A DNA stretch of 64,000 nt from Chrysiogenes arsenatis DSM 11915 (GTDB lineage Bacteria > Chrysiogenota > Chrysiogenetes > Chrysiogenales > Chrysiogenaceae): assembly GCF_000469585.1 (NCBI RefSeq), contig NZ_AWNK01000001.1:248731-312730 (forward strand), in the 5' to 3' direction. Made by a program: the position numbers and the translations under genes. Of this stretch, positions 1 to 7,969 are shown in pieces. Within the stretch, counting starts at the first letter, position 1; every line of letters starts with the position of its first letter. The notes below the pieces were generated by a model. The model worked only from the letters and a program-made list of their open reading frames with translations, had not been told where the DNA came from and did not search any database.

Positions 1-577
1 AATGGGAAAGATCAGAGCTAATAATGATAATGGTATCCTCGCCACCCCACAGCCGTTCCAACACTTCCGCAATTTCCGTTGCGGTGGTATCTCCCACCGC
101 CAAAGGGATCAGGGTGAAACTGGGCAAAATCGTTTGTAAAAAGGGCAGATGCACTTCCAGCGAGTGCTCTTCAGCGTGGGCGCCATCATGAATAGTAACG
201 GACGGCAAACCGTGCAGTTGTGCTATTGCTGCCTGATCGAGCGAAACATTGCCCAGCGGCGTGGCAAAATTGGCGGTACTTGGCACGGCCATTCCCCGCA
301 CGGCAACGCGGTGGCACGGGCCAAGCAGCACGACGCGCCGAATCGTGCTGGCATTGGCGGCAATAATCGAATAGGCCGGAGCCGCCACGGGCGCGGAATA
401 GATATATCCCGCATGCGGAATAATGAACGCTTTGGCGTGTGCAAGGGCGGGGTGTTGTTTGGTTGGCACCAAGAAGTGCTCAATCGTTTCGGTTAAGGTG
501 TCGCGCTGTTCAGGATAAAAAAGACCGGCAACGGCGGCGGGGCGAGTGGATGACGCTGAGGTGGCATCGTGTGGCAT
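1..577 (-). CDS. MEMO1-family protein (AmmeMemoRadiSam system protein B), 3' end outside window
   Basis: This minus-strand gene runs off the left edge, so only about 192 N-terminal residues are visible. The protein opens with the family's signature AAVAGLFYPEQRDTL, followed by IIPHAGYIYSAPVAA and VVLLGPCHR, and later HAEEHSLEVHLPFL and IIISSDLSH. These are the conserved blocks of the MEMO1 family, which has the fold of extradiol dioxygenases; in bacteria it often sits beside AMMECR1 and radical SAM genes, and its biochemical role is not settled. The ATG at 577 is preceded by a strong GGAGG ribosome site. It diverges from the PEP/pyruvate-binding gene at 693, with about 115 bp for both promoters. 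The family call is firm. Confidence 0.85.
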   Translation of the reverse strand, partial: MPHDATSASSTRPAAVAGLFYPEQRDTLTETIEHFLVPTKQHPALAHAKAFIIPHAGYIYSAPVAAPAYSIIAANASTIRRVVLLGPCHRVAVRGMAVPSTANFATPLGNVSLDQAAIAQLHGLPSVTIHDGAHAEEHSLEVHLPFLQTILPSFTLIPLAVGDTTATEIAEVLERLWGGEDTIIIISSDLSH

Positions 578-692
578 AGAAACCTCCAGAAGGTTTATTC
601 TCTTTCAAAAACCTTACTCTCTTTGTCCTGCACGTGAAATTCATGATATGTTTTGGCGAAAAGTTCTGACTGTGTCACGCGTGGAGAGTACC

Positions 693-3290
693 ATGAGCTA
701 TGCCAAAAGAGAAAAAATTTCAACGGGTCTCAGCGGCCTTGACGCGATACTTGATTCACTCCGCCTTGGCGATAACGTGGTGTGGAAAGTCGACTCCCTT
801 GAAAGTTACCAGCGAGTCGTCACCCCCTTTGTGCATCAGGCACTCGCCGAAAAACGGCGCGTGGTGTACCTCCGTTTTGGGGCGCATCACCCCGTAATTG
901 ATCCTGCGCTCGCTGGCGTCGAAGTTGTCGACCTCAATCCCCGCCTCGGTTTTGAGCCGTTTGCCAGCACCGTGCATCGCATCCTTTCGACACGAGGGCG
1001 CGGCGTCATGTACGTGTTCGATTGCCTTTCCGACCTTGTGTCTGCGTGGGCGACCGACTACATGGTGGCCAACTTTTTTCAAATCACCTGCCCGTACTTA
1101 CTTTCGCTCGATACGGTGGCGTATTTTTCCTTGCGCAATCAGCATCACAGCCTCGAAACGATTCAGCGTATTCGCAAAACAACTCAGCTTTTTCTGAGTT
1201 TTTACCGTCACGAAGACCATTACTATGTGCACCCTTTGAAAGTGTACGCCCGCAATTCACCAACAATGTTTTTGCCACACCGCGAAGAGGATGAAAAATT
1301 CGTCCCGATGGCACGCAGTTACGAGGCAACGGCACTGATGAGCAGCTTTATGCCGCGCGAAGGGGGCGCGATTGTGCGGCAACTCGATCATTGGCAGCGG
1401 CTCTTTTTGCAGGCGGAAGAGCTGTTTGCCTCCGGTGCATCACCGCGCGAACAAAAGGATATGGTGCGTCACCTCTGTCGCCATTTGATGGGGAAAGATG
1501 AGCGGGTATTGCAATTGGCCGAAACGTACTTTTCGTTAACCGATCTGCTAGAAATCAAACGGCGCATGGTCGGCACTGGGTATATTGGCGGGAAATCTAC
1601 GGGCATGCTGCTGGCAAGACGTATTTTGCACGCTACCGAGCCTGAATACTGGGAAGATGTGCTGGAACCGCACGATTCGTACTATATTGGTTCCAACCTC
1701 TATTACTGGTATTTGATCCATAACGACTGCTGGAACCTCTTTATGGAGCATAAGGAGAGCGAACAGCATGGCAGTTTTGCCGCCCAGCAGCTCCGCTCGC
1801 GCATTTTGCACGGCCACTTTCCGAGCGCCATCCGGCAGGAATTTGAAAATATGCTCGATTATTATGGCCAATATCCGATTATCGTCCGCTCTTCGAGCTT
1901 GCTCGAAGATGGCTTTGGGAACGCTTTCGCGGGAAAATACGACAGCTTTTTCCTCGCCAACCAAGAGATTACCCCCGAAGAGCGTTTGGAACATTTTGAA
2001 GACATTGTGCGGCGGATTTTCGTCAGTACCATTGGCAAAGATGCGCTGGTCTACCGCCGTCAGCGCGGTTTGGCGGAACAAGACGAACAGATGGGCTTGC
2101 TCGTGCAGCGGGTCATCGGCTCCTACCGCAATCATTATTATTTCCCCGACGTTGCTGGCGTGGGAATTTCCTATAACACCTTTGTTTGGGATAGTTCCAT
2201 GGATCCCCATGCCGGGATGTTGCGCCTTGTGGTGGGTCTCGGCACCCGCGCCGTTGATCGTGCCGAAGGTGATTATGCGCGGATTGTGGCACTCGATCAC
2301 CCGCGCAAAAAGCCGTATCACGATGGCGACGACACGCGCCGCTTTGCGCAAAAAGATGTTGATGTGCTCGACCTAAACGCCAACACCCTCACGACCATTC
2401 CGCTCAACTCGCTGATGGGCGAAGATATCGAACGGGTGCTGGCGCGCGTTGCGCTGCACGAACGGCGCGAAATTACCCATCGCGGCAAATTGAGCCGGAC
2501 ACATATCAGTTGGATTCCCACGTTTGATATTTTGTTTGAACAAACCGATTTTGCCGAGCGGATGCAGAAACTCTTACAAACCCTTGATCGAGTGTACGAT
2601 TATCCGGTTGATATCGAGTTCACCCTGAACTTTCGTGACGACGGGAGTTACTGCCTGAATATCGTGCAGTGTCGCCCGTTGCAGACGCGCAAAATCGGTC
2701 AGAAAGTAGAAATTCCCGACGATATCGTCGAAGAACACATCATCCTGAAGCAACACGGAGGATTTGTCGGCGGCAGCCTGATTCAGCCCATTCGCCGCAT
2801 CATTTTGGTCAACGCGCCGGGCTATCACGAACTTTCTTTGGCGGGAAAACATGAAGTCGCTAAGATTATCGGCGAAATCAACATGAACACCGACCGCACC
2901 GAAGAACCAACCTTGTTGATCGGCCCAGGGCGCTGGGGAACGAGCACACCCGCGCTAGGCGTTCCGGTGAATTTTGCCGAAATCAACAATATGTCGGTTC
3001 TGGCCGAAGTGGGCTGGTCGCGCGGTGGATTTGTCCCCGAACTTTCGTTCGGCACCCATTTCTTTCAGGACTTGGTAGAAAATGAAATTTTTTATATCGC
3101 CATTTTCCCTGATCGTGCGGGAGTGCTGTTGCGCGAAGAGTGGTTTCAAGCCTTGCCGAACGACTTAGAAGGTCTGGTACCACGGGCGCGAGGGTATGAA
3201 AATGTGATCAAAGTCAGCTCGCTTTCCAAAGAGCTTTGCTTGCGCGCCGATGTGCTGTCGCAGCAGATACTTTGCTTTGTAAACGAATAA
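693..3290 (+). CDS. PEP/pyruvate-binding domain protein (pyruvate phosphate dikinase N-terminal-like)
   Basis: The protein has 865 residues. I start it at 693 (MSYAKREKIS, GGAG-type site just upstream) rather than at the in-frame ATG at 546, which would lie inside the divergent gene. Residues 9-60 (STGLSGLDAILDSL...GDNVVWKVD) resemble the N-terminus of KaiC/RecA-like proteins. From about 295 (YIGGKSTGMLLARRIL) to 665 (NIVQCRPLQTR) it matches the ATP-grasp PEP/pyruvate-binding domain, including PIIVRSSSLLEDGFGNAFAG near 395. A C-terminal block (LLIGPGRWGTS, about 743) is shared with homologues I associate with Geobacter-like bacteria. The swivelling phosphohistidine and PEP-hydrolysing domains of true PEP synthase are not apparent, so it is probably a nucleotide-dependent regulatory or phosphotransfer protein. 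Specific function unknown. Confidence 0.7.
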   Translation: MSYAKREKISTGLSGLDAILDSLRLGDNVVWKVDSLESYQRVVTPFVHQALAEKRRVVYLRFGAHHPVIDPALAGVEVVDLNPRLGFEPFASTVHRILSTRGRGVMYVFDCLSDLVSAWATDYMVANFFQITCPYLLSLDTVAYFSLRNQHHSLETIQRIRKTTQLFLSFYRHEDHYYVHPLKVYARNSPTMFLPHREEDEKFVPMARSYEATALMSSFMPREGGAIVRQLDHWQRLFLQAEELFASGASPREQKDMVRHLCRHLMGKDERVLQLAETYFSLTDLLEIKRRMVGTGYIGGKSTGMLLARRILHATEPEYWEDVLEPHDSYYIGSNLYYWYLIHNDCWNLFMEHKESEQHGSFAAQQLRSRILHGHFPSAIRQEFENMLDYYGQYPIIVRSSSLLEDGFGNAFAGKYDSFFLANQEITPEERLEHFEDIVRRIFVSTIGKDALVYRRQRGLAEQDEQMGLLVQRVIGSYRNHYYFPDVAGVGISYNTFVWDSSMDPHAGMLRLVVGLGTRAVDRAEGDYARIVALDHPRKKPYHDGDDTRRFAQKDVDVLDLNANTLTTIPLNSLMGEDIERVLARVALHERREITHRGKLSRTHISWIPTFDILFEQTDFAERMQKLLQTLDRVYDYPVDIEFTLNFRDDGSYCLNIVQCRPLQTRKIGQKVEIPDDIVEEHIILKQHGGFVGGSLIQPIRRIILVNAPGYHELSLAGKHEVAKIIGEINMNTDRTEEPTLLIGPGRWGTSTPALGVPVNFAEINNMSVLAEVGWSRGGFVPELSFGTHFFQDLVENEIFYIAIFPDRAGVLLREEWFQALPNDLEGLVPRARGYENVIKVSSLSKELCLRADVLSQQILCFVNE

Positions 3291-3297
3291 AGACGCA

Positions 3298-3319
3298 GGG
3301 CAGACACAAAGGTCTGCCC
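3298..3319. terminator. Hairpin between convergent genes
   Basis: GGGCAGAC and GTCTGCCC form a perfect 8-bp stem around a 6-nt loop, just after the stop of the upstream gene and before the convergent lipoprotein gene. There is no strong T-tract on either side. It may be a weak bidirectional terminator or one copy of a dispersed palindromic repeat. Confidence 0.45.
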
Positions 3320-3351
3320 CTACATAAATAAATACATTACTGGTTTAAGGG

Positions 3352-4731
3352 TTAGAGTGTTGTAGGAGCCGGTGGTGTTTCGATATTTGTGTTGGGGATT
3401 TCTGGCGGAGTTTGCACACCATCAGGAGTGTTTGCGCCAGTTCCCGGTGCGGGCGGTGTTTCAATGATTATATCTGAGGCTGCTGACACCGTAAAGGTAA
3501 TCTGACCGTTTGAGCTGGCGCTTTTGGAGTCGATTGCCGTGAACGTGACGGTGAAAGAGCCAATATGAATAGCCTCTGGTATCCCACTGACCGCACCAGA
3601 TGTTTGATTGATGGTTAGCCAGTTCGGCAGGTTAGCAGCACGAAATTCCAGCGTATCATTGGTATCACTGAAGTACGTTGTAAGAGAAAGTGTGTACGGC
3701 ACACCAACGGTCAACGGTTGTGTTGCTGGAGCGGTAAAGATAGGAGCAAAGTTGATGCTCGACTCGATGCTGTTCTTCAGATCTGACGTGTCGCTAATTG
3801 CTTCAGAGGTATCTGTCGCAATCATAATGGCATTCCATTCTGTTTCACTAAAAGCGGCAGCTTTTTGCCTACCAATTTCGAGCGACGCAATCACGCTTAC
3901 GACTGATTGCGCATTGGCATACACGTTGGTTACCAAAGCAGGGTCGACAGTGTCGCCGGCAACCGCTTTCTTTGCAAGAACACGGGTAACAACTTCTACT
4001 GCTCTTTGATCAACGCTATCAGCGTTTAATGTAGCAATAACATTCGTCAAGGCAGCAATAGCCGGAGCTGCTTTCTCAATGCTGTCTGCCAGGGTGCTAT
4101 TATTGGTAATCAAGGTTGCGACAACCTTCGCGTCATCACTATCAAAACTGTCACTCAGAATGTTTTTGTTCGCCCATACTGTTGCCTGAGCTCCATAAGC
4201 GACGCTTGTATCTGTAACGCCAACCGCTTTAAGCATTTTAGCAACAGCTTGCAGTTGTTGTGCTGCTTTTCTTGCACTCGCGTTTGTCACCGGGTCGAGC
4301 TTTTTAAAATTATCTTTTAACATGGGTGTGTTAGCAAACACCTCAGGAGTATAGATATATGCTGTCGTTAGCGGGCTCAGGTTCATTTCGCCGGTGTCAT
4401 CAGAACCTTCATACCTCGTTTTCAAGTTAAAAGGCACTCCAGCTTCTAGAGATCCGACATCACTAGAAGATGATATATCCGCTACGATAACGCTATTCAA
4501 TGTGACGTCCGCCAGTATGTATTCGCCACTATCATTGGTTGTCACCTCAATGCTGCTGCCTTCAACCTTAACTTTTGCACCGGAAATATAGCCATCAACG
4601 ACTACGCCGGATATAGAACTTGTGGCTACCGGTGGCGTTCCACCGCCGCTGCCCCCACCACCGCAACCGGTGACGAACGCAGCACCACCAAGCGCCAGTG
4701 CTGTCATAAATACCAGAAATTTTCTACTCAT
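3352..4731 (-). CDS. Secreted lipoprotein with Ig-like domain
   Basis: This 459-residue protein begins with a signal peptide ending in a lipobox (FVTGC) followed by a glycine-rich linker, so it is predicted to be a lipid-anchored envelope or surface protein. Residues about 38-80 (SISGVVVDGYISGAKVKVEG...) look like a carboxypeptidase-regulatory or beta-sandwich domain. Residues about 325-420 (PLTVGVPYTLSL...SGAVSGIPEA..GSFTVTFTAID) match the putative Ig domain found in cell-surface proteins. The C-terminus is a proline-rich tail with repeated IETPPAP. It lies 83 bp downstream of the decaheme cytochrome with a strong GAGGAGA site, so it is probably co-transcribed, with a hairpin between them. 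It may be a surface partner of the cytochrome; no catalytic motif is seen. Confidence 0.75.
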   Translation of the reverse strand: MSRKFLVFMTALALGGAAFVTGCGGGGSGGGTPPVATSSISGVVVDGYISGAKVKVEGSSIEVTTNDSGEYILADVTLNSVIVADISSSSDVGSLEAGVPFNLKTRYEGSDDTGEMNLSPLTTAYIYTPEVFANTPMLKDNFKKLDPVTNASARKAAQQLQAVAKMLKAVGVTDTSVAYGAQATVWANKNILSDSFDSDDAKVVATLITNNSTLADSIEKAAPAIAALTNVIATLNADSVDQRAVEVVTRVLAKKAVAGDTVDPALVTNVYANAQSVVSVIASLEIGRQKAAAFSETEWNAIMIATDTSEAISDTSDLKNSIESSINFAPIFTAPATQPLTVGVPYTLSLTTYFSDTNDTLEFRAANLPNWLTINQTSGAVSGIPEAIHIGSFTVTFTAIDSKSASSNGQITFTVSAASDIIIETPPAPGTGANTPDGVQTPPEIPNTNIETPPAPTTL

Positions 4732-4768
4732 TGTTTTCTCCTCGTTATTTCACGGAATGTGCCAACGG

Positions 4769-4798
4769 AAAAGCGCTTCCCTCCAAGGAAGGAAGCGC
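4769..4798 (-). terminator. Intercistronic hairpin between cytochrome and lipoprotein genes
   Basis: On the minus strand GCGCTTCC...GGAAGCGC is followed by TTTT, the form of an intrinsic terminator. It lies 17 nt after the cytochrome stop and before the lipoprotein start. It may reduce read-through so that less lipoprotein than cytochrome is made, or protect the cytochrome mRNA 3' end. A related hairpin lies in the leader of the cytochrome gene (7715-7742). Confidence 0.55.
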
Positions 4799-4814
4799 AG
4801 AAAGGCATTTTCTG

Positions 4815-7634
4815 TTAGTTCTTAAAATGGCAGGAGATACATGAGGTTTCGCCTTCAGGGTTATCGAAATACCCTTTGTGCGTGCCGGTACCAAACATGT
4901 TTGTGTTCAGACCCAAACGGCTCATGTGTGTTTTTAAGCCAGTATTGGCAGTGGTGTCGGCAGTGTTCTGGTGACATGAGTAGCATACTGATGCCATTGG
5001 TGCATTCACTCCACTATCTGGACTATCGGCATAAACACCCGCGCGCTTGGCAAAGTCAATCGGAAATTTATGACTGTCGTTGACGTGACAGGCGGTACAG
5101 TCAAGGATGCTGTTCGGCTGTGTATGGCCTGCATAGTTCGATGCTGCATAACGGCGGATGAACTCGCCGCGCTTTTCGCCAATCGAGTGAATCGCATGCA
5201 TGAGGTACATCATGTCGACGGTTCCTTGTATAATGCTACCACTACGGCTGAGTGAACCTGCATTGTGGCACGAGACACAGCCGTTGATGTCATTGTTGGC
5301 GAAGGTTCCATGGCGACCAGTCGAGCCGTGGCAATCATTACACTTAGCAATATCGACGACTTTGCGGCGCTCTCCAAGTGTTGTGATATCGCTTTTGGCT
5401 AAGGTGAAAGTACGTGTGATGGTATTCAGTTGCACGCCAGAGGTCGTGCCTACAGTAAGCCTTTTTGCGGTATCTTCGCTTCCCATATAGACTGCCACGT
5501 AGCCATTACGTCCTGCGGTAGCCGTCGTTGGGATGTTGGCAATACTGGTAATCGCTTTGGTGCTGTCCGCATTCAGTGTGCTGTTGCCAAAGGCGCTTAC
5601 ATAAAAGGTGTCGCCGTCGGCACCATTTGTGCGTTTGTTGAACCCGTCATTTACCCAGTCATTGCCATTACCCCAGCCGATACCAACTCGGACTGCATCG
5701 GTAGTGTCATATTGGGCTGTCATGAGATTGAGGTAGTTTCCGGTTTGGGTGTCCTTGATACCCCACTCGACTTCCGCGGTTTCGCCTGCTACCGGATTTT
5801 TCACGCGGATAACATCAAAAACATACCTGTTGCGGAGTTTGGTGAGTGTGACGGCACTGTCTACGCCATGATAGCCTGCGGCTGTTTTCGCTGTCGCTCC
5901 ATCGTGGCAGCCTGTACAGCTGTTTGCAAGGGTTGAGTTGAAAGCATTATCGTGAAATGAGAATTTTGCATCAGCTCTGCTCTTAAGGTTTTCAGGAGTA
6001 TGGCATGTTGCACAGGCGTTAACTGACACGGTATTCCATGACGTATTGACTGCTGGCACATCACCGATATGGCACGCAACGCAATTCTTTGTTTGCTGCT
6101 TGTATCCATCTCCTACCGATTGTTGATTGCGGCGGAATGTATGGTCAGGGAAGCGCACTTGTTCGAATGGTTTACCGTCAACCGTATATCCAGGGATGCC
6201 AGCGTGGATTTTATGAGCGATGGTGGTCATGCTCAGGCTCGCCCATCCTCCCGCTGTTTTGCTCGAGGCTGAGCGATCAAAGGTGAAGTTGTTGTGACAG
6301 TTTGTGCAGACATTTGGGTCATGGCGTTGCGCTCCATGTGCACGCAGGTTCATCCGTTCGCCATGGCATTTGGTACATGATGCCATATCGATCACGCGCA
6401 CACCTGCAGCGGCTGGATCATTTACCACTGTCCCGTCACCCTTAAAGTAGGCCAGTGCATTAAACCGCTCAGGTTGATCTGCATTTGTGCGACTTGTTAC
6501 GGCAACCCGATAAACGGTGTTATTGTTCCATGAGTAGGCATTGATATTGTTCATGATGCCTTGGACATAGCTGCGGTAATCTGCGCTATCTGTTGAAGCA
6601 TACGAATCAATGTTGGCGCTTGCCGCAGTGTTCCACACTGGTCCATTGCTGAAGTCAATTGGGTTTGCTCCACCATAGTTACTTCCTGCTCCTACAAGAA
6701 TAGCACTAAAGACGCCATTATTTCTCTTTATAGCTGTTGCTCCCTCAAGACGGAGGTTGCCACCACGGATAACACGTGTTTGTGCTGGTGGGGTTCCAAC
6801 GGATTGCTGCAACATGCTGACCCAAGTTTTTTTGTCATTATCCCACATTGCCATAGTGAATTCGGCACGTACGGAATCTCTTGGATAGTCGTCAATGGAG
6901 AGGGTGAGTTCAACATGTTTTTTTGTTCCATCTGTGATGACGTTGATGGTGTCTATACGAGATGGAAGGATTGGTGCTAAGCTCATTTCTTTATGGGTTG
7001 CAGGCATTGGCGGAGTTACTCCAGCCGCATGCAGTGTATTCACCCAGAAGCCTTCGCCTTCAGCGATAGTAGCGAGTTTTCTAAACCCAGCGTCTCTTAG
7101 GCGTTGAGCTGTCGAGCTGTTTGGTGAATAGGTTTCCCAGTCGTTATTTGACCACTTCCAGACGGAAGCATAGGTGGTGGGGTGGGTAAACTCACTTGCG
7201 GCAACAAACGACTTGCCGATAGGGGAAATTAGGTTCCACCCTTTCGCAAGCTGGAGATTGGCAGACGATGGTGCGGTTCCGCTCAACGTCACCGCTCCAA
7301 TGTTGGTGCTGGCGTTGATCCAGAATCCTTGTCCGGCATTAATGGTTGCCAGTGAGTCAATACCAGCAGCCGAAAGTTTGCTGCTCATGGTAGTGCTGGG
7401 TGAATAGGCAGACCATTTTTGGTTTGCCGTCTGCCATCCCCATACGGTGGCAATATTGCTGTTGTTAAACGTGGTGGAAACGTTGACTCCATCGAGTGCG
7501 GAGCCTTTCAGGTTCCATCCTTCGGCAATGGTAATGCTCTGTGCGAGAGCGCTGCCGCTGGTGATTCCAATGACGCTGGCAATTGCCAGTGACTTGGCGA
7601 GGTTTTTTCGCCAAAAGTCATGTGCTTTTCTCAT
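4815..7634 (-). CDS. OmcA/MtrC-family decaheme c-type cytochrome
   Basis: The 939-residue protein starts at 7634 (MRKAHDFW, preceded by AAGGAGG); an upstream in-frame ATG at 7856 would add an untranslatable leader containing a hairpin and overlap the promoter. A Sec signal peptide ends near ALAQS, and no lipobox is present, unlike many MtrC and OmcA proteins. Residues about 35-200 hold two copies of a domain of about 80 residues (EGWNLKG...VWGWQ...WSAYSPS...LATI..GQGFWIN). The rest contains exactly ten CXXCH heme sites in two groups of five: CTKCH, CTNCH, CVACH, CATCH, CTGCH, then CNDCH, CVSCH, CTACH, CYSCH, CISCH. This arrangement is typical of outer-surface decaheme cytochromes that pass electrons to metals or other external acceptors. 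Probably regulated by the adjacent two-component system. Confidence 0.93.
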   Translation of the reverse strand: MRKAHDFWRKNLAKSLAIASVIGITSGSALAQSITIAEGWNLKGSALDGVNVSTTFNNSNIATVWGWQTANQKWSAYSPSTTMSSKLSAAGIDSLATINAGQGFWINASTNIGAVTLSGTAPSSANLQLAKGWNLISPIGKSFVAASEFTHPTTYASVWKWSNNDWETYSPNSSTAQRLRDAGFRKLATIAEGEGFWVNTLHAAGVTPPMPATHKEMSLAPILPSRIDTINVITDGTKKHVELTLSIDDYPRDSVRAEFTMAMWDNDKKTWVSMLQQSVGTPPAQTRVIRGGNLRLEGATAIKRNNGVFSAILVGAGSNYGGANPIDFSNGPVWNTAASANIDSYASTDSADYRSYVQGIMNNINAYSWNNNTVYRVAVTSRTNADQPERFNALAYFKGDGTVVNDPAAAGVRVIDMASCTKCHGERMNLRAHGAQRHDPNVCTNCHNNFTFDRSASSKTAGGWASLSMTTIAHKIHAGIPGYTVDGKPFEQVRFPDHTFRRNQQSVGDGYKQQTKNCVACHIGDVPAVNTSWNTVSVNACATCHTPENLKSRADAKFSFHDNAFNSTLANSCTGCHDGATAKTAAGYHGVDSAVTLTKLRNRYVFDVIRVKNPVAGETAEVEWGIKDTQTGNYLNLMTAQYDTTDAVRVGIGWGNGNDWVNDGFNKRTNGADGDTFYVSAFGNSTLNADSTKAITSIANIPTTATAGRNGYVAVYMGSEDTAKRLTVGTTSGVQLNTITRTFTLAKSDITTLGERRKVVDIAKCNDCHGSTGRHGTFANNDINGCVSCHNAGSLSRSGSIIQGTVDMMYLMHAIHSIGEKRGEFIRRYAASNYAGHTQPNSILDCTACHVNDSHKFPIDFAKRAGVYADSPDSGVNAPMASVCYSCHQNTADTTANTGLKTHMSRLGLNTNMFGTGTHKGYFDNPEGETSCISCHFKN

Positions 7635-7714
7635 CTTGTCCTCCTTCATGTCTTTGTAAAGCATATCCAAACCCGCAGACTGCGGTGCATTGGTACATGT
7701 GTGTCTCACCGTGT

Positions 7715-7742
7715 AAAAGCAAGCTTCCCCCGTGGGGGAAGC
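7715..7742 (-). terminator. Leader hairpin upstream of the cytochrome gene
   Basis: GCTTCCCCC and GGGGGAAGC form a near-perfect 9-bp stem. On the minus strand it is followed by TTGCTTTT, resembling an intrinsic terminator. It lies between the sigma-54-like promoter (7800-7815) and the cytochrome start, so it would sit in the 5' leader. It could end transcripts from the upstream regulator gene, or act as an attenuator or stabilising element for the cytochrome mRNA. Confidence 0.5.
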
Positions 7743-7799
7743 GCAGGAAAGCAGAGAGAAATAAAGAAGGTGAGAAACGAAACACACATGGCTATGCAA

Positions 7800-7815
7800 A
7801 GCAAAGATGTTGCCG
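7800..7815 (-). promoter_or_regulatory. Sigma-54-type -24/-12 promoter for the cytochrome gene
   Basis: The minus strand reads CGGCAACATCTTTGCT, with the diagnostic GG and GC separated by exactly 10 bases (GG at 7814-7813, GC at 7802-7801), close to the consensus TGGCAC-N5-TTGCW. It lies 166 bp upstream of the cytochrome start and directly downstream of a sigma-54-dependent response regulator gene. Predicted transcription start is near 7790. No clear paired activator site was found in the 150 bp upstream. Confidence 0.6.
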
Positions 7816-7969
7816 AAGTATAATGAGATATAAAACAATAACTTACACATGGACAATACGAAAGGAGTTGTTCAGTTTTGGGCGGCATTATCGGATTGTG
7901 CGGGAGGAAAACATTAAAGAATAATATGTTAGGCTGCCTATGGCGATGTTGTTCAATATCCGACACCTG

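Noticed and set aside
1548-2351. 267-codon minus-strand frame inside the PEP/pyruvate-binding gene
   Set aside because: It lies fully antisense to a well-supported domain protein and has no recognisable domain.
7635-7856. Longer start for the decaheme cytochrome at 7856
   Set aside because: It would add 74 residues before a good signal peptide and translate through the promoter and leader hairpin; 7634 has AAGGAGG directly upstream.
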